DNA of 64,000 nt from Porogramme epimiltina (taxonomy: Eukaryota; Basidiomycota; Agaricomycetes; Polyporales; Polyporaceae): contig FTLJ01000080.1 in NCBI GenBank assembly GCA_900155495.1, positions 1-64,000 on the forward strand. Reading direction: 5' to 3'. Both the position numbers and the translations under genes were made by a program. Under the pieces are notes generated by a model that was not told the DNA's origin, ran no database searches, and worked only from the letters and a program-made list of their open reading frames with translations. Below, piece after piece: positions 11,046-23,390 of the stretch (position 1 is the first letter of the stretch; each line of letters starts with the position of its first letter).

Positions 11046-12957
11046 CTAGTCCCCGTACTTCAACTCCGCCCGCTCTGATTCGGCCCCCATCTGTATTGGC
11101 ACAGGTGCGTACCGCACGCGCGCCTCCCTCCCCTTCACCCCTCGCGCACACATCGTCAGCGCGACAGCGAACACGAGCACCCCGACGAGGAGGTTCGCGC
11201 CAAGCAGCGCGAGCGCGAGCGTGCCGTACTTCGCTCCCCACGAGTCCGGGCTCGCGCTGGATCCGCTGGCTACGAGCGCGCCTGCTACCCCAGTAGCTGA
11301 CACACTGGCTGAGACGGAGGCCGTGGTCGCGGTACCGTAGAGGTCTTCTGGATTGAGGAGGGGCGGGAGTTGCTGGAGCTTTGCGGCGCGCTCCTGGAGG
11401 AACTCTGCCCACGCGCTCGACGCGTTGGTTGTCTGAACGAGCCGGACGAACGGCTGCTCTCCGGTGACGATGATATCACCTGGGTGGTAGTCTCCATAGT
11501 CGAACCTGGTGGCAGCAAGCGCGGGGTTGTCAGCCTTGCGCCATGCGCGGGAGTGGTGGTGCAAGGGTGCTTACGAGGCATATACGCTACGAAGGAAGGC
11601 GTCTCCGAGAGCGAGGTCGAAGCCAGCGAATTCGTTAGGGTCGAGGTCAAGTGGCTGGTATGTTCCTTTGCAGAATGTCTTGTTGTCGCCGTCGGTGTCA
11701 GTGGTTGTCAGGTCCAGAGGATGTACAAGGATATCCTGACTCCTGTCGGGAGCAGCATTTAGGAGAGCATAGAAGTAAAACTAGATTGCTACCAAAGGCT
11801 TACCCGAGAGTGAACGTCACGTTCGGACTTGTCATGCACGGTACGATGTAGGTATCGAGATCTTCATCATAGGCAGCTCCATGAATGTTCCCGTATATAG
11901 CGTCTAAGATATCTCGTGGTACTCCAGGTAAAGAGAACCCGGTGTCGAGGATTGCGACGAGAAACCCGTTCGGCATGCCCTGAACTCTAGATGGCTGGAG
12001 TGCGATCGGTTTGCCGTTAACCTTCAACCCCGCCATCAGGACGGACCAGTGTGCGACATTCAGACTGAGCAGTTTGGGCATGGTTTCCACGAGTTCGAAA
12101 CCAGGAGCATGTCTTGACACGTAGAAAGCCCCATCGGCGCCACCATCTGGAGTATCAGTGGTTACTCGTCCAAGCTGCACGTCGAAGTTGTTTGGTATTG
12201 AAGGGACCTTTGCAAAGAAGGACGTGATCGGAGAGGCGCCAAGGGTCTCAGCAGCCTCTTGGCCCCAAGTTTCGTTGAGCGTGGCGAATATAGACGATGT
12301 GTCAAATGCCATGCCCAATATGCCGTCTACGCCGGTCATATTGGAAGAATTTGTGACAGTCAGAAACGCTAAGATGCAGCAGGTTGAGGTGGTGGTGTTC
12401 TGATCTTCAAAAAGGGGTGGACGTACCCTGCGAATTTAGTACGACGTCTCCGATCTTGACCTCTGCAAAGTCGAGCGTCCCCTTCACCGCCCCTGAGCCA
12501 TAGGTTTCCTCAACAGGAATGCCAGTCTTGTTCGTATATTGGATGTTGCGCCCGGTGGCATTTACCCAGAGGTCTGTTGAGCCTGTGTCGAGGTGGACGA
12601 CAAATTCTAGGCCCCACATATAGCATATGAGTACAGCTCGTGGAGATGTGTTCAACTTAACGGACCTTCTCCGCCGATAGTGATATTCACAACGTACTGT
12701 ATGACCGAAGGGAAGAAGAAATGAAAGATTTAGATGGGCGCTATAATCCTTGAGAGAGAGAAATAAGTAGTTACGAAATTATTATTCGTGGTGAGAACTC
12801 CGATGTTTCCTGATGACACATCGGAAGACCGACGAGGGAACGCATTGCGCTCAGTCAAGCTGAAAGGATTAGTTCCCGGAAAGGCTAGCACCGACTGGAT
12901 GCCGAAGAGGGCCACAAGAGTCCCAGTGGAAAAGAAACGGGAGTGTGAAGGCCACAT
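11046..12957 (-). CDS. Pepsin-type aspartic protease with C-terminal membrane anchor
   Basis: Reads leftward from ATG 12957 to TAG at 11048-11046. A signal peptide (FFSTGTLVALFGIQSVLA) is followed by a propeptide. The first catalytic motif is VVHLDTGSTDLWVN and the second is VAILDTGFSLPGVP, giving the two Asp-Thr-Gly sites of the A1 family. MTGVDGILGMAFD is the usual region between the lobes. After the catalytic domain comes a Ser/Ala-rich stalk and then a single hydrophobic segment (TLALALLGANLLVGVLVFAV), followed by a basic cytosolic tail of about 30 residues. The protein is therefore predicted to be a type I membrane or cell-surface protease rather than freely secreted. About five introns. 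A TATA-like box lies about 65 bp upstream. Confidence 0.85.
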
Positions 12958-13021
12958 ATGTCTTGGGCAAAAGGCGAACAGGAAACAAAGTGGGGTGCAT
13001 CCCCTTCCTCTCCATGGCGAG

Positions 13022-13029
13022 CTTTTATA
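13022..13029 (-). promoter_or_regulatory. TATA-like box of aspartic protease gene
   Basis: TATAAAAG on the minus strand about 65 bp before the protease ATG at 12957. Confidence 0.45.
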
Positions 13030-13812
13030 ATGCCAACTAGCGGGGAGCTGTGGAGAAGTGAGTCCGGATCGGTCAAATTAGACGCATCACGATTCACGAT
13101 TACCACGTCGGTGCCTTGCAAGGGCAGAGCTACGCTGGAGCCATAGGGGAGACATGCAGCGCATAGCAGAGCCAGCACTACTGCTTGCAACACTTCTTCT
13201 CGGGAGCGCACTCCGCCTCGGACACGATCGTCCGGTAGGCTCGTCCCCAGCCCGATCACAATGATGAAAAATTCGAACTCAGCGGAGGACTACATTCTCG
13301 GGCCTCTCCAATTCTATACTCCGCTGACCTTCTTCTATATCGGGGTTTGAGTCTCGCGTATTGATGTTCTCCTTGAATCAACTTGTCCAAAGCGGAACAG
13401 ACTCTTGCAACACACTGGTTACGGGGTACAGCTCAGAGCTGAGAGGGTGTGTCGCTCAGACACCCCGTGCGCCGATGTTCCATACCCCCGCTCACAACGC
13501 ATCATGCGACCCAGGTGAACCGTAAAGGCATCAATTCGGCGTAGGGCTGTGTTCACCAGCACAAGGGTGCACCCCCGTATTGAAATTTCGGGTCTGAGCC
13601 TACATCCTCGAATCAATCCGGTGCCACCGAGTCGGCCGATGCATGGTAGTGTTCGCTGTGGTAATGGTATGCACTCCCTGATCTCAATCGTAGGCCATTA
13701 CATTAAATCGACGTGCTCATAATGTGCCGCAATCCGTAAAACATGGTGAAAAACATAACCCTATCAAGAGATCCTCTTCCGCGTTGTTCTGAAAGTCTAG
13801 CCCCTTGCGCCT
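13030..13812. other. Intergenic stretch, nothing recognised
   Basis: About 780 bp between the protease promoter and the end of the next gene. Frames on both strands are short and carry no motif. Confidence 0.5.
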
Positions 13813-15837
13813 TCACGCTGCCGCCATGGCAGCGGCGAGGTAGGCAGCAGAGGGCTTCCTTCCCACCGAGCGCGTCTTCCCGAATCCAATGGGCGTCGGC
13901 GAAGTCGGAGGGATGTCAGCCGCAAGCATGAGCGGGGACGCCGTCGCGTTGGTGCTCGCGCCGTTCGCGCTCACGGCATAGCCGTTCCCATTGGTTTCAG
14001 CACCGTTCGTGGCAAGGAACTCGGTGCTGATGACGGTCTTGGTCTCGGTGCTCGTCGCCAACAGCATCGAGCCCATGCCCTTGACAGCTTCTTCGATCGC
14101 CGTCGGCTGGACGGACTGGAATGGGGCCTTGCCATAGAGCTGCCGAGGGATGAGCACAGTAGGAGGATCACGAAGAGATGGGGCGAACCTTGCCACCGAA
14201 GTGCCACGCGGGCGTCGCGGGGTTAATCTGGGTCCAGAAAGAGAACGAAGCCGAGGTGAACACCTGCAGCTCGCCGCCGAGCGCCGCAATCTTCGCGGTC
14301 GCGGGGAACGCGGGGCTCTCGACTATGCTCAGCAGTGCCTTCTGAGCTTGATTGCAGCTCGCCCCGAACGGAAGCGAGAGGGCGAGCTTCGCCTCGTTGT
14401 CACCGGTCTATGATGTTATATCTTATGAGTCGAGATAGCTAAACGGCGGTGCACGGATATGGCAATCCCACCTTGGTAGCCGCACGGACGGAGTAGCCCA
14501 TGGTGACCAACTGCCTTGCGATTGCGTTGATGCCTCGCGCGACGCTGTACTCGTTGGAGAACGAGAGCGTAGCCTCGAAGTGGCGCTGTGTGCCAATGCG
14601 TCAAGTCACGACCACAGCTCGCATGCTGACGGAGAAGCGTACCTTGCCGTCAAAAAGACCGGTGTCGATGCCCTTCCACATAGGGGTTTCGAAATCATCG
14701 GCGTAGTTAGCAGTGATAGGGGTTGCGGTGTATTGACCAGTTGGGGAACGCTTGATGACAAGGGTTGTAAGTGCGCCCAAAGAGAGCATATCCCCCTGCC
14801 AGAGCGGCAGTTCGTCGCGAATTTCGGCCTTCAGCATCTGTGTCTGCTGGTAGTCAAGGCTGATGTACATCTTCAGTATAGGCTTAAACTCGGCCATGAC
14901 TGACATGCCAGCCCTAGGAGAATGCGAGAACGTTAGTTGCGAAATACCGAGGAAACAAGGGGTTCCCTCACCCGACTGCGGGGTACGTGATAGCTGGGCT
15001 GAAGTCCTCCAAGTCCGACCCCGGGTTGGTGATGAAACCTATGCAAAAACGAAGATAGAGACTCAACACTCAAGAACGACGAGCTGGATTGAATGGACGT
15101 ACCGACGCTGATCGGCGTCTTCATGTTGACTCCGTTGATGCACTGAATCATATTGGAGCCACCGGCCAGCGGCTTGGGATCCTAGCGTTTAGGGGTCAAT
15201 GAACCGCTCGTGATTGGCCGGAAGTGAATTCGTCCGTACCGTGAAGTAGTAGTACGGGATACCAGTGGGCTGCGGCTCGAGGCACAAGGTAGTGTAGTTC
15301 CCGGCCTACAGAGGAGGAATATATGAGGACAAAGGAAAAAACTCGTCATGAATGGCTTACAGCGATGGGCGTGTAGTTGCCTGCAGTGACAAGGTTGCCA
15401 TTGTGGATCTCCGTGGTAGCGAAGCCAAGGCTATGAAATACTACATCAGCCGTGTCGTACACCACACTATGGTCGGAACACTCACTTTTCAGTCCACGTA
15501 GCTCTGAACTTGGGGTTGGCTGCGACGCGTTGAATCAGTATATACGTTTAACACACTGACGGCAGAGGGCATCGGAATACTAACCCTTCGCGCCCAACGT
15601 GGCGACCCTATCAAGCAAAGAATGAGCACTGAGCTCACGACATTAGGAAGGGCGACTTACTTCCAAGCAATGGGGAACTGCTTCACAAACAGATCCTGGC
15701 CAGGCTGCTCGAACGTGAGCATAATCGTGATCGGCTTGTCCTCAAGCCCGTGACTTTAATAACGGGGGATATAAGCTCATATCTAGAACATGTAGTGATA
15801 ATACTCACGCCTTGACTTCGATGGTCTTGCTTTGCAT
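13813..15837 (-). CDS. Uncharacterised many-exon protein, family member 1
   Basis: Not a family I can name. Reads leftward from ATG 15837 to TGA 13815-13813 in about a dozen exons, giving roughly 450-500 residues. In order: a short start (MQSKTIEVKA), ITIMLTFEQPGQDLFVKQFP, a Trp-Lys junction into VATLGAK, PKFRATWTENLGFATTEI, NMIQCINGVNMKTPISVG, AITYPAVG, MAEFKPILKMYISLDYQQ, and LGALTTLVIKRSPTGQY. The C-terminal half contains FEATLSFSNEYSVARGINAI and ends in an Ala-rich, low-complexity tail after VGRKPSAAYL. No signal peptide or membrane segment is visible, so it is probably cytosolic. The beta-strand-like spacing of hydrophobics hints at a beta-rich fold. A homologue with the same exon boundaries lies at 60.96-62.15 kb. 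TATA-like box at 15954-15960. Confidence 0.7.
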
Positions 15838-15953
15838 TGTGAATGTGACGAAAAATTGAGAGTTTAGGGAGAAGTGCGGAGGTGTAACGTGTGAGAGCTG
15901 AAGACCGGAGCGTTGCTGCTTGGTGCTGCTGACCGACGACGAGCCTCCTCTGT

Positions 15954-15960
15954 CTTTATA
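15954..15960 (-). promoter_or_regulatory. TATA-like box of orphan-family gene 1
   Basis: TATAAAG on the minus strand about 120 bp before the ATG at 15837. It supports the choice of that start codon. Confidence 0.45.
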
Positions 15961-17056
15961 CCCCTCCGCTGCGCGCTCCCCCTTCGACTCTACAAACGAC
16001 CGCGCCCGGTGCTAGCGTCGCAGCGGGTCAGCGAGTCGCATCCGGGGTCAAGTCGACTACGGCTCGTACCTGCGTGCCTCATGCCTGACACCGACAAAGA
16101 GCTCGTGAGCTCGCAAGGGGCGCAGGCCGGCGGGCGACGCTCGCTCGCTGTGCGTGATCCGCCCTGGGGCTGGCGGAGGGACCGACACATAAGGGGCGTG
16201 CCTTCAGCGTCGCCCGAACAAGGGCCTCGACGAGGAACCGTAAAGTCTTTGCGCCGGAGGGGGACACGTCCGTTATGTTGATGGACTAAGGTCCCGTTAA
16301 GGGGTATGAGACGCCGGCTTGACAAGCTGTCAGACTCCACGTAAAATGAAGGAAGCGCCGAGAACGAACCTCGCGCATATTGGAGGCTGCACGGAAAATG
16401 GGACCATCGAGAAGGGTGCGTGAATAGGGTGGTTCATGTAAACCTGGCTACGGGGTCGTAGTGAGGTTGAGGCGCATACAAACTCGCATAGAACAGGTTG
16501 ATTGCTTACAGAGTAGTCACGAGGAAGCTAGGCGATTGTCGGAGTGACACCGCTTTTTCTATTGACGTTCGAGCATGGAACCAAGCCCAGCCCCCAAGGA
16601 AGGCACAAGAATTGGACCCCTTGAGTCAAACATGGCGGTCACAATGGACAAGTTAGATCGCTCGCTACAAGAGATTCGCCGGGGTTTTCAACTAGCTGGC
16701 AGCCGCTGTTCACCTTCCGAGGAGCCAGCTACCCGACCACTTACGTCAGTAAGCACCTGCATGCATGCATTATCTTATGCCACTTACGACGTCTAAACCG
16801 GGGAAGCTGGTGCATAGCGGGGCCATGGGCATGGAAGATGAGTCTAAATTGTCATGGGCGTCTAATCAGCCACTCCCCAAGACGTTGTCAGCGCTAGCAT
16901 TTGGATGACGTCATCTTTACCATCAACATGCTCAGCCGACAAAAGCGTTGGCACACGAAAGGTTGGAGAATAAAAGTGGTATGTCCAAGTCGTTGCGTCT
17001 AGTCGTATCGTCTCGTATATCTCGTACTACAAATACAGCAAGAAAGTGACCTCTCA
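15961..17056. other. Intergenic stretch, nothing recognised
   Basis: About 1.1 kb upstream of the orphan-family gene and downstream of the transporter. It holds only short frames that overlap one another and no recognised motif. Confidence 0.5.
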
Positions 17057-19255
17057 TCACAGCACATATCGGAAATCCCGATTCTGGCGGTCAGTCAGGT
17101 CCAGGTATTCCTGTGCGCCGAGCATGTCAGCCAGGCGATCTCGACGAGAACACAGGGAGAGCGGCGTACCTTGTCGACACGGCGCTCAGTGCGCGTGCCG
17201 TCGGGGAGGACGACCTCGATGTATACGTCCTCGTACTTCTCGTCGGAAGGCTCCGAGTCGCGCTTCTTGTTCTCGCGCGCGAGGAGGACGCGGATGGCGA
17301 GCAAGAGCAGGGGGCAGATGAGGTAGCAGATACCAATGATGGTCCACGGGACGTGGTTCCTGCGCGCGGTAGGTCAGCCGTGCGCCCCCGGCTACATGGC
17401 GTAGGGGAGATTAAGAACATACCTGGGGGTGTACTTGGCCTGCCACATGAACGGTGCAGACGCGTTTCCGATGCAATACGCGATAAGCATAATCGCGTTC
17501 GTCGTAATACGCTTAGTGTGGCCCGCGGTCACGGAGGAGACCCAGGAGAGGGAGAGAACGAAGCCGGTGGTGCCGACGCCGGTGAGCCACTGGCCGAAGA
17601 GCAGGCCGACCTTGTTCGACCACGGCAGGAAGTTGATGAGGAGCACGCCCATGAGGTTCGGGATGAAGTAGACCGCGCCGACGTACGCGCGTCCGTTCGT
17701 GAAGCGCGCGGCGAGGTTCACGCCCGTGAAGATCGTGACGATTTCGATCACGCCGTCGACGCAGCCCAGGAGGGTCGTCTGGAGGTTCGAGAAGCCGAAG
17801 CTGGAGACGATGATGGAGCGCTGGTTCGTAAGACTGTTCGGGACGTTGTCGAGCGCGGAGAAGAGCGCGAACAGCCACGTCTTCGGGTCGGTGAGCGCCT
17901 CGTAGAACTGGTCCATCTTGAAGTGCTTGTTCTCAACACCAGTTTGGTTTTCCTGCATGATCGCGTAAGCACGAGGGGAGAGAAGAAAAATAATGGAGAT
18001 TACTTGCCTGAATACGCTTAACAGCAATCGCGCGCTCCTGGGGGGTAAGGAACCACGCGTTCGTCGGAGAATCAGGGAACAGGAACCTAGACATTGGGTG
18101 AGACACGTAGTGAAAGAACACGGCGTAGAACGGACCAGTAGAGGGTGGCGCAGATGAGAGTGAGTAGGCCGGTGATGATCATCAGCCTAAAGAGCGCGTT
18201 AGCCGCAAGCGAGAAGTAGAATGGCGACGCGCATACCATTGCCAGGGCTCGAAGCGCTCAGTCTTGATATGGAGAACACCGAAACTAATGAAGCCAGAGA
18301 TAATCTGGGCAGTCCCGTTCATCAAGACTGTCATGGTGACGATGAGCGGGCGGTTCTTCCTGCGTTTGGTGGAGAGAGCTTACACCAGTACCCCACACGC
18401 AGCGTCTGCTCCTTGCGCGTGTAGAACATAGAGCTGACGATCATGAACCCCGCCGTGATCGAGCCTTCGCACATGCCGAGGATGAACCGGACAGCGAAGA
18501 GGCCGCCAAAGTTCTTGCAAGCCGCGTGAGAGCAGAGCGCTACGCCCCAAGTAAAGATATTAATGCTGCGACATTGTAGGTAAGCAAGGTCCGTCCGACT
18601 CCGACGTCATCGGCTCATGCAAGGGGTGACGTACCTCATCCATTTGCCAACCGGGAACTTCTGCAGGGCAAGGTTCTGCGGGTATTCGAAGACGAGGTAG
18701 CTGAGGTAGAAGATCGTGCCGAGCCTATAGGGAGGGTGAGGACGTGAAGGTACCCCAAGGATCGGTATACGCGTACCAGTTGTATCTAAACAGAGGCAAA
18801 CGTCAATGTCTGCGCAGAAGAAGTGAGGAGAACGACGAACTGGTTGGTAGTCAAATGCGTCGCTGTCCTGGGCGCGCGGAGGAGTTGTCAGTACACAACC
18901 GAGTGCTGTACGGAATAGGCATAGGCGTACCTGATGCCCAAAATAGCAGAACTGCCGAGCGTCGTCTTGTCCATGAACTGGATCCAGTAAAGGACTAGCG
19001 CGCGAGGGGACCAACATTGACTTGTGGAACACACCAACGAGCAAACGGAAAGTACTCACTGCACATCAGAGGGAGAATATGCCAGTCGATCTTCTTCCGG
19101 ACGCGATCGAACTCCTCCTGCGAGACCTCGCCGTCGAGCGCGGCTGCGAGCTGCGCGGCGGTGTCGACCTCCTTCTCCGCGACGGCGACGTGCACGTTGA
19201 CGTCATGGCCCTTCTTCTCGTCCGCGGCGTCGCTGAACGACCCTTTCGCGCTCAT
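17057..19255 (-). CDS. MFS transporter, Dal5/allantoate permease-like (anion:cation symporter family)
   Basis: Reads leftward from ATG 19255 to TGA at 17059-17057. A hydrophilic N-terminus of about 50 residues leads to the hallmark FDRVRKKIDWHILPLMC. A spliced exon around 18.95-18.99 kb then contains a QFMDKTTLGSSAIL segment, both typical of the Dal5/Tna1 family. Later exons encode helices such as TWLFALFSALDNVPNSLTNQ and FIPNLMGVLLINFLPWSNKV, then GLLFGQWLTGVGTTGF and NHVPWTIIGICYLICPLLLL. The C-terminus ends DLTDRQNRDFRYVL, the usual end of this family. Twelve helices are expected, at the plasma membrane. Relatives carry allantoate, nicotinate, pantothenate, biotin precursors or dipeptides, so the substrate cannot be fixed. 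At least eight introns. TATA-like box at 19352-19357. Confidence 0.88.
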
Positions 19256-19350
19256 CGTGTCGTGTGCGGCGGCGGCGGGGATGCTCGGGGCTCGGAGGGG
19301 GCGCGAGTGGAGGCGGCTGAAGTCGCAAGCGACCCATGGAGCCCGCGCCG

Positions 19351-19360
19351 CCTTATAAGG
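19351..19360 (-). promoter_or_regulatory. TATA-like palindrome before MFS gene
   Basis: CCTTATAAGG, a perfect 10-bp palindrome with a TATAAG core, about 100 bp before the ATG at 19255. It resembles a core promoter. A MADS-type site (CC-A/T6-GG, CArG-like) is an alternative reading, because the sequence fits that pattern as well. Confidence 0.4.
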
Positions 19361-21069
19361 CGGGCCATCAGGAAGGCGTCGATATCGCTATCCGCGTGAT
19401 GTGCGCGTTCTCAGGGTTGTCTATCCATTCATCCTCGGGGGCTTCCTGCAGAAGCGGTTAGCAGGCCGGGGCGGGCGCGCCGCCCCTCCGCGTTATCTTC
19501 TCCACCGCCTGCGGAGGGCCCGTGGAACGGCTTAACGCATCTCCCGCGCGGTGGTAAAAGAGCTCTGGTTGCGTATCAGGACGGTTTGTGCATCAGGCCG
19601 GACGGCGGGGGTCGCGTTTAGCTTTATCGTCTGCAAATTTTGGAGGTGCAAGGTCCCGGTGTGCGTCCGACGACGCCGATGACGGGGGCCAAGAGCATCT
19701 CGAGCGGTCTAGCGGTGGAGGAACCGTTGCCTTATCGTTCACGGGGATAGAAAGCGGTTAGTAGAGGGAGTCCACAGACGAATTCAGAGGCTGGCGAGGC
19801 ACGTACCGTAAGTCATCCCGGGACATCGGTCACACGATAGCCTCTTTCAGGGCCCGAACATCGTCCATGATGAAAATGATCCTTCTCGACCGTCTCAGAA
19901 GGATGACGTTGCGGAAAGCACGGGTCAACCTGAGTTAGATCGGCTTTACTGCCCAAGAGTACCGCGGATTTCGGGCTGCTGCTTTGATAACCTAGCTTGA
20001 TTATACTAATAGATGAGAATAGGGCTGGCCAGTTCAAACACAGAGTACGGCGTCCCATGTCAATGTCGACATCAAGCAAGGAGAGTCGCGAAGTTCTGTT
20101 AAGCGATGGTCCCCAATAAGGCAATCGCCCCAAAGATCTAATCTCAAACACCACGTGCTGTCTTATCTCCAACATTTCAGATCTATTCAGCCACCGCGTA
20201 TAGTGCTCAACACCTTCAGTATTGGACCCGCACTCATCAAGTTGGCTTGGCTTAAGATGTGGAACATCCAGCGTGGCATTGGAAACCTGGTACGATGCTA
20301 CAGCTATCTACCTACAACACCCATCCTCTATGTGCTCTGTGCCTTTGCATTCATTCTCGGCTGCCGCTGATAGACAAAACCAAAGTAGCGAGTACGCTGC
20401 ATGCTTTCGTTTGATCACCGGGCGATCGGGAGAACGAGCAGCCACCACCCATTCTGTAGGGAAAGACAATGTAATGATGCGGGGCTCTCGGAGCCCGGGA
20501 ACGTCCGGAATGCGTTTGGGCTGGCAAGTCGTCTACCGAACATCTGCCCCTAGCTGAAAACTGGTCTGGACAGGGTGACTGCGCTCGGCGCAGCAGGTCC
20601 TACCACCCGAGGGGCTAATCCTCCTGTAGAGCGACGAGTCCGCGGATGTAAATACGGGATTTCACGCGGACACCGTAAGATAGGGCCTACCGTGACGAAA
20701 AGTCGACGCCGTTGAGAGCGGGAACGCTAGAGCAAACATGGTACCCACTAACAGCTCAATGTATGCGATAGCGGCGTCGACTATTTTCGTAGGTAGCGTC
20801 CTTGCGTGCTGCCAGAGGCACGTCAAAGTCTGGGTGAAAGACTTTTGCCTTACGGGACAGGCACGGAACGAGCGCAGTGCCAGGATGTCTAGATAGCAGA
20901 ACAATATCAGCAAGGGGGTCTATACAAGTCGAAGTGCGCGGATCTACGTACCGCGAGATACCCACAACGTCAAGGCCCTACGAATGCACGCAATTGATGT
21001 GGCGCCTATCCTCAGAATGGAATTTCAAGGCAACTTGCAAGTGTGCGCATACGAAAGTTGGATGGGTTA

Positions 21070-21190
21070 CAGCCGTTTGCATAATAGATGAGAATGACGT
21101 GATTTGAAACATCTTATTTGACGCCCGCGATAATGCCCAGGATGGTAACCCCGAGATGCCCGATGTCACACTTCGTGGCACAAGCTCGTC
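21070..21190 (+). repeat. Diverged inverted repeat, left arm
   Basis: The arm begins ACAGCCGTTTGCATAATAG and continues ATGAGAATGA. It matches the reverse complement of 21,883-22,012. About the first 30 bases are essentially identical and the remaining 90 or so align at perhaps 60-65 percent by eye. The arms enclose about 700 bp without a recognisable gene. Could be the remains of a non-autonomous element or of an inverted gene fragment. Confidence 0.6.
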
Positions 21191-21882
21191 ACCCTCCCGT
21201 CCCAAGCCTCGCGCGTCGACAACCAGTACGAATAGTGCGTACTATGAGGGTGGAGGCCCCACGCGCAAGGGAAAAGTGGGGCGGAGAAACGGCGCGCCGC
21301 ACGCCCAACTCGCAAGGGGCATGGGTGAGGTCGCCGTGAGCTTGCGCGGTGAACGCGGGTACGGAAGTGGCAGCCAGGCGCTGGTGCGCTCCCGATCGCG
21401 AGGCGCAAGGGGGAGGGGGCTCTCTGCGCGGAAGGGTGAATGGCGAGTTAGGGCGTGCGCAGCTTAGGTGCCGAAATCGGGAGGCTCACCGTTCGTGACG
21501 GAGGCCCAAACAACGCTGCTGCTGGCAGCATCGGAAGGCGATCGCCGATGAAGCTGATATTGTAGTGTTTGGTCCGTGAATGTGCCGGCGCGGCGCAAGC
21601 AAAAACGCAACAGGGAAGCGCGAGGGGTCCGAGAGAGCGCGCTTCCGCAGGCGAGCTCGATATTTCTACTTGCTAGCTTAGATGAAGACTTAGTACAATG
21701 AATATACTCGCCTTCGGCATGCGGCATGCCCCACTTGGGGGTACTGTTGATGGTAGGGTCGTTCGCACTGAGCGCCTTCAAGCCTCAAAGCCCCTGTTCC
21801 TGCACTGTACCCCCAGCTATCGTCTTCACGCGCTCGATACCGTGTGCGAAGCATACGTGCACCTTGAACGGCCTCAGCTGAA

Positions 21883-22012
21883 GGTGCGCGATGAGGTGAC
21901 AGCGCGAGCGTGACTTCGGCCATCGCGGACTTGCCTTCTTGGGCTTTGTTTGTGCGGGCCAAACAAGGTGTCCAAAATCGCATCATTCTCATCTATTATG
22001 CAAACGGCTGTA
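21883..22012 (-). repeat. Diverged inverted repeat, right arm
   Basis: Reverse-complement partner of 21,070-21,190. Read on the minus strand it begins with the same ACAGCCGTTTGCATAATAG and diverges progressively towards the centre. Confidence 0.6.
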
Positions 22013-22640
22013 TTACAACAACTGAGCCACCATCTTTGTCGATTCATCCCCTCAAAGGATACCCCTGGCAGGACATCAAGAGCGCCACAGCGCGCGTCCT
22101 GTAGGTGGAGAAATGCATAACCGTCAGCGGTCGACAGGTTTGGAATATACTTCAGCTAGTGGCTCACCATGTAAGAAAATAGCACCACAGGCGTACGGGA
22201 GCCGGCTGACATCCCCCGGGCCGGCCCCCCCAGCACTCCCACCGCATTCAACGACCATCTACGAGTGCGCGAGACACACAACCGTCGACGAAACAGCTCG
22301 CAATGTGCCCAGATCCATTGTCGTGTATCGTGGAGCGTGCATACACAACCAACCCGTAGCCGCTCTCGAGTTCGCACACGGCATCGCACGGCCGATAAAC
22401 ACCTAGCGCGGACAGCCGGAGCGTATCTCGTTCGTTCGTGGTGGAAGTCCATGACAGCGGTTGCGCAATAAGAAAACACTAACTAGGATAGCCCAAGGTC
22501 CCAAAGATATCATAGATCTAGTCCGCCCCCTGTACGCACCTCGCACGGCGCATCGCTGTGTACACACCACCCCCAGCCCACAGCCCGTCCGGCATCCCGC
22601 CGACGACTCCCATCCCACGCCTGCCACCGGAAGCCCACGG

Positions 22641-23390
22641 CTATAGCACGGTCCACGCACCGCCCCCGACAGCGACGAGGACGGTGCAGACGAGCGCAAG
22701 TAGCTGCGTCTGCGCGCCCTGCACCGCCTGCCATCCGGGCGCGGCGACGCCGTTCGCGCTCGCGGGGAACGTCGTCGCGAAGCCGACGGTGGGGTTCGGC
22801 CCGCCCGAGACGGTCACGGTCGCCGCGCCCGACGCCGCGGTGGGCGTCGTGCCGTTGCCCGAGGACGCGATCGCGAAGCGCGGGGACGAGCCGTACATGA
22901 CGCCGTGCACGGAGTCGATGAAGAGGAGGTAGTAGTCCTCGCCTGTCGGCACGTCTTGCAGGAGCACGTTCACCGCGCCGGTCGAGGATGCGGCGGGGAC
23001 TGTGTGCGGTGGGAGGCGGGTGCATCGGGAGCGGGAGGGGGGACGAGGGGAGGATTGGCTTTGTGCGTAGGCGGAAGAGAGGAAGAGGACGTACCGTTTC
23101 GAGCGACATAGATCAGCCCGTCCGAGCTCATTCGTGAAAGTTCAATGTCAAAGGTCGTGACGCCGTCAAGGAGGCCTTTCGTCCACTTTATGGGATTCAC
23201 GGCGCTGTTTACCCATTGCGTCCCGGTGCCGGGAGTGTTCACGACGAGATATGCTGAGGGAGCGCTCATAATCAGTACTCTCCCCGGCGAGACTCTAAGC
23301 AGGGCACTCACTTGCGTGTACTGTTGGGAGGAGGTACCACGCGAAGAGGAGCGACAGGAGGCTTGTCGGGATATAGGACAGCATGTGCAT
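22641..23390 (-). CDS. Kre9/Knh1-like Ser/Thr-rich GPI-anchored cell-surface protein
   Basis: Reads leftward from ATG 23390 (a second in-frame ATG lies two codons later) to TAG at 22643-22641. Three exons. A signal peptide (MLSYIPTSLLSLLFAWYLLP) ends near VHA. The mature domain contains LVVNTPGTGTQWVNSAVNPI, then WTKGLLDGVTTFDIELSRM, and later LLQDVPTGEDYYLLFIDSVH and SSPRFAI. This is the pattern of the PF10342 N-terminal domain found in yeast Kre9/Knh1 and many fungal GPI proteins. A Ser/Thr/Gly-rich stalk follows, and the protein ends in a hydrophobic tail (LLALVCTVLVAVGGGAWTVL) that fits a GPI-attachment signal. It is expected at the cell wall or outer plasma membrane; a direct enzymatic role is not known for the family. 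Confidence 0.8.

Larger units (their letters stand above)
19361..22640. other. Gene-poor stretch with a diverged inverted repeat
   Basis: About 3.3 kb with no supported gene. It includes the inverted-repeat arms listed separately. The 14-mer TAATAGATGAGAAT also occurs a third time near 19,998. Frames are short, and no transposase or reverse transcriptase motif was seen. Confidence 0.55.

Noticed and set aside
17113..18021. 302-codon plus-strand frame
   Set aside because: Shadow of the minus-strand MFS transporter exons; charged low-complexity translation.
22510..23109. 199-codon minus-strand frame
   Set aside because: Out-of-frame reading of the Kre9/Knh1-like GPI protein exon.
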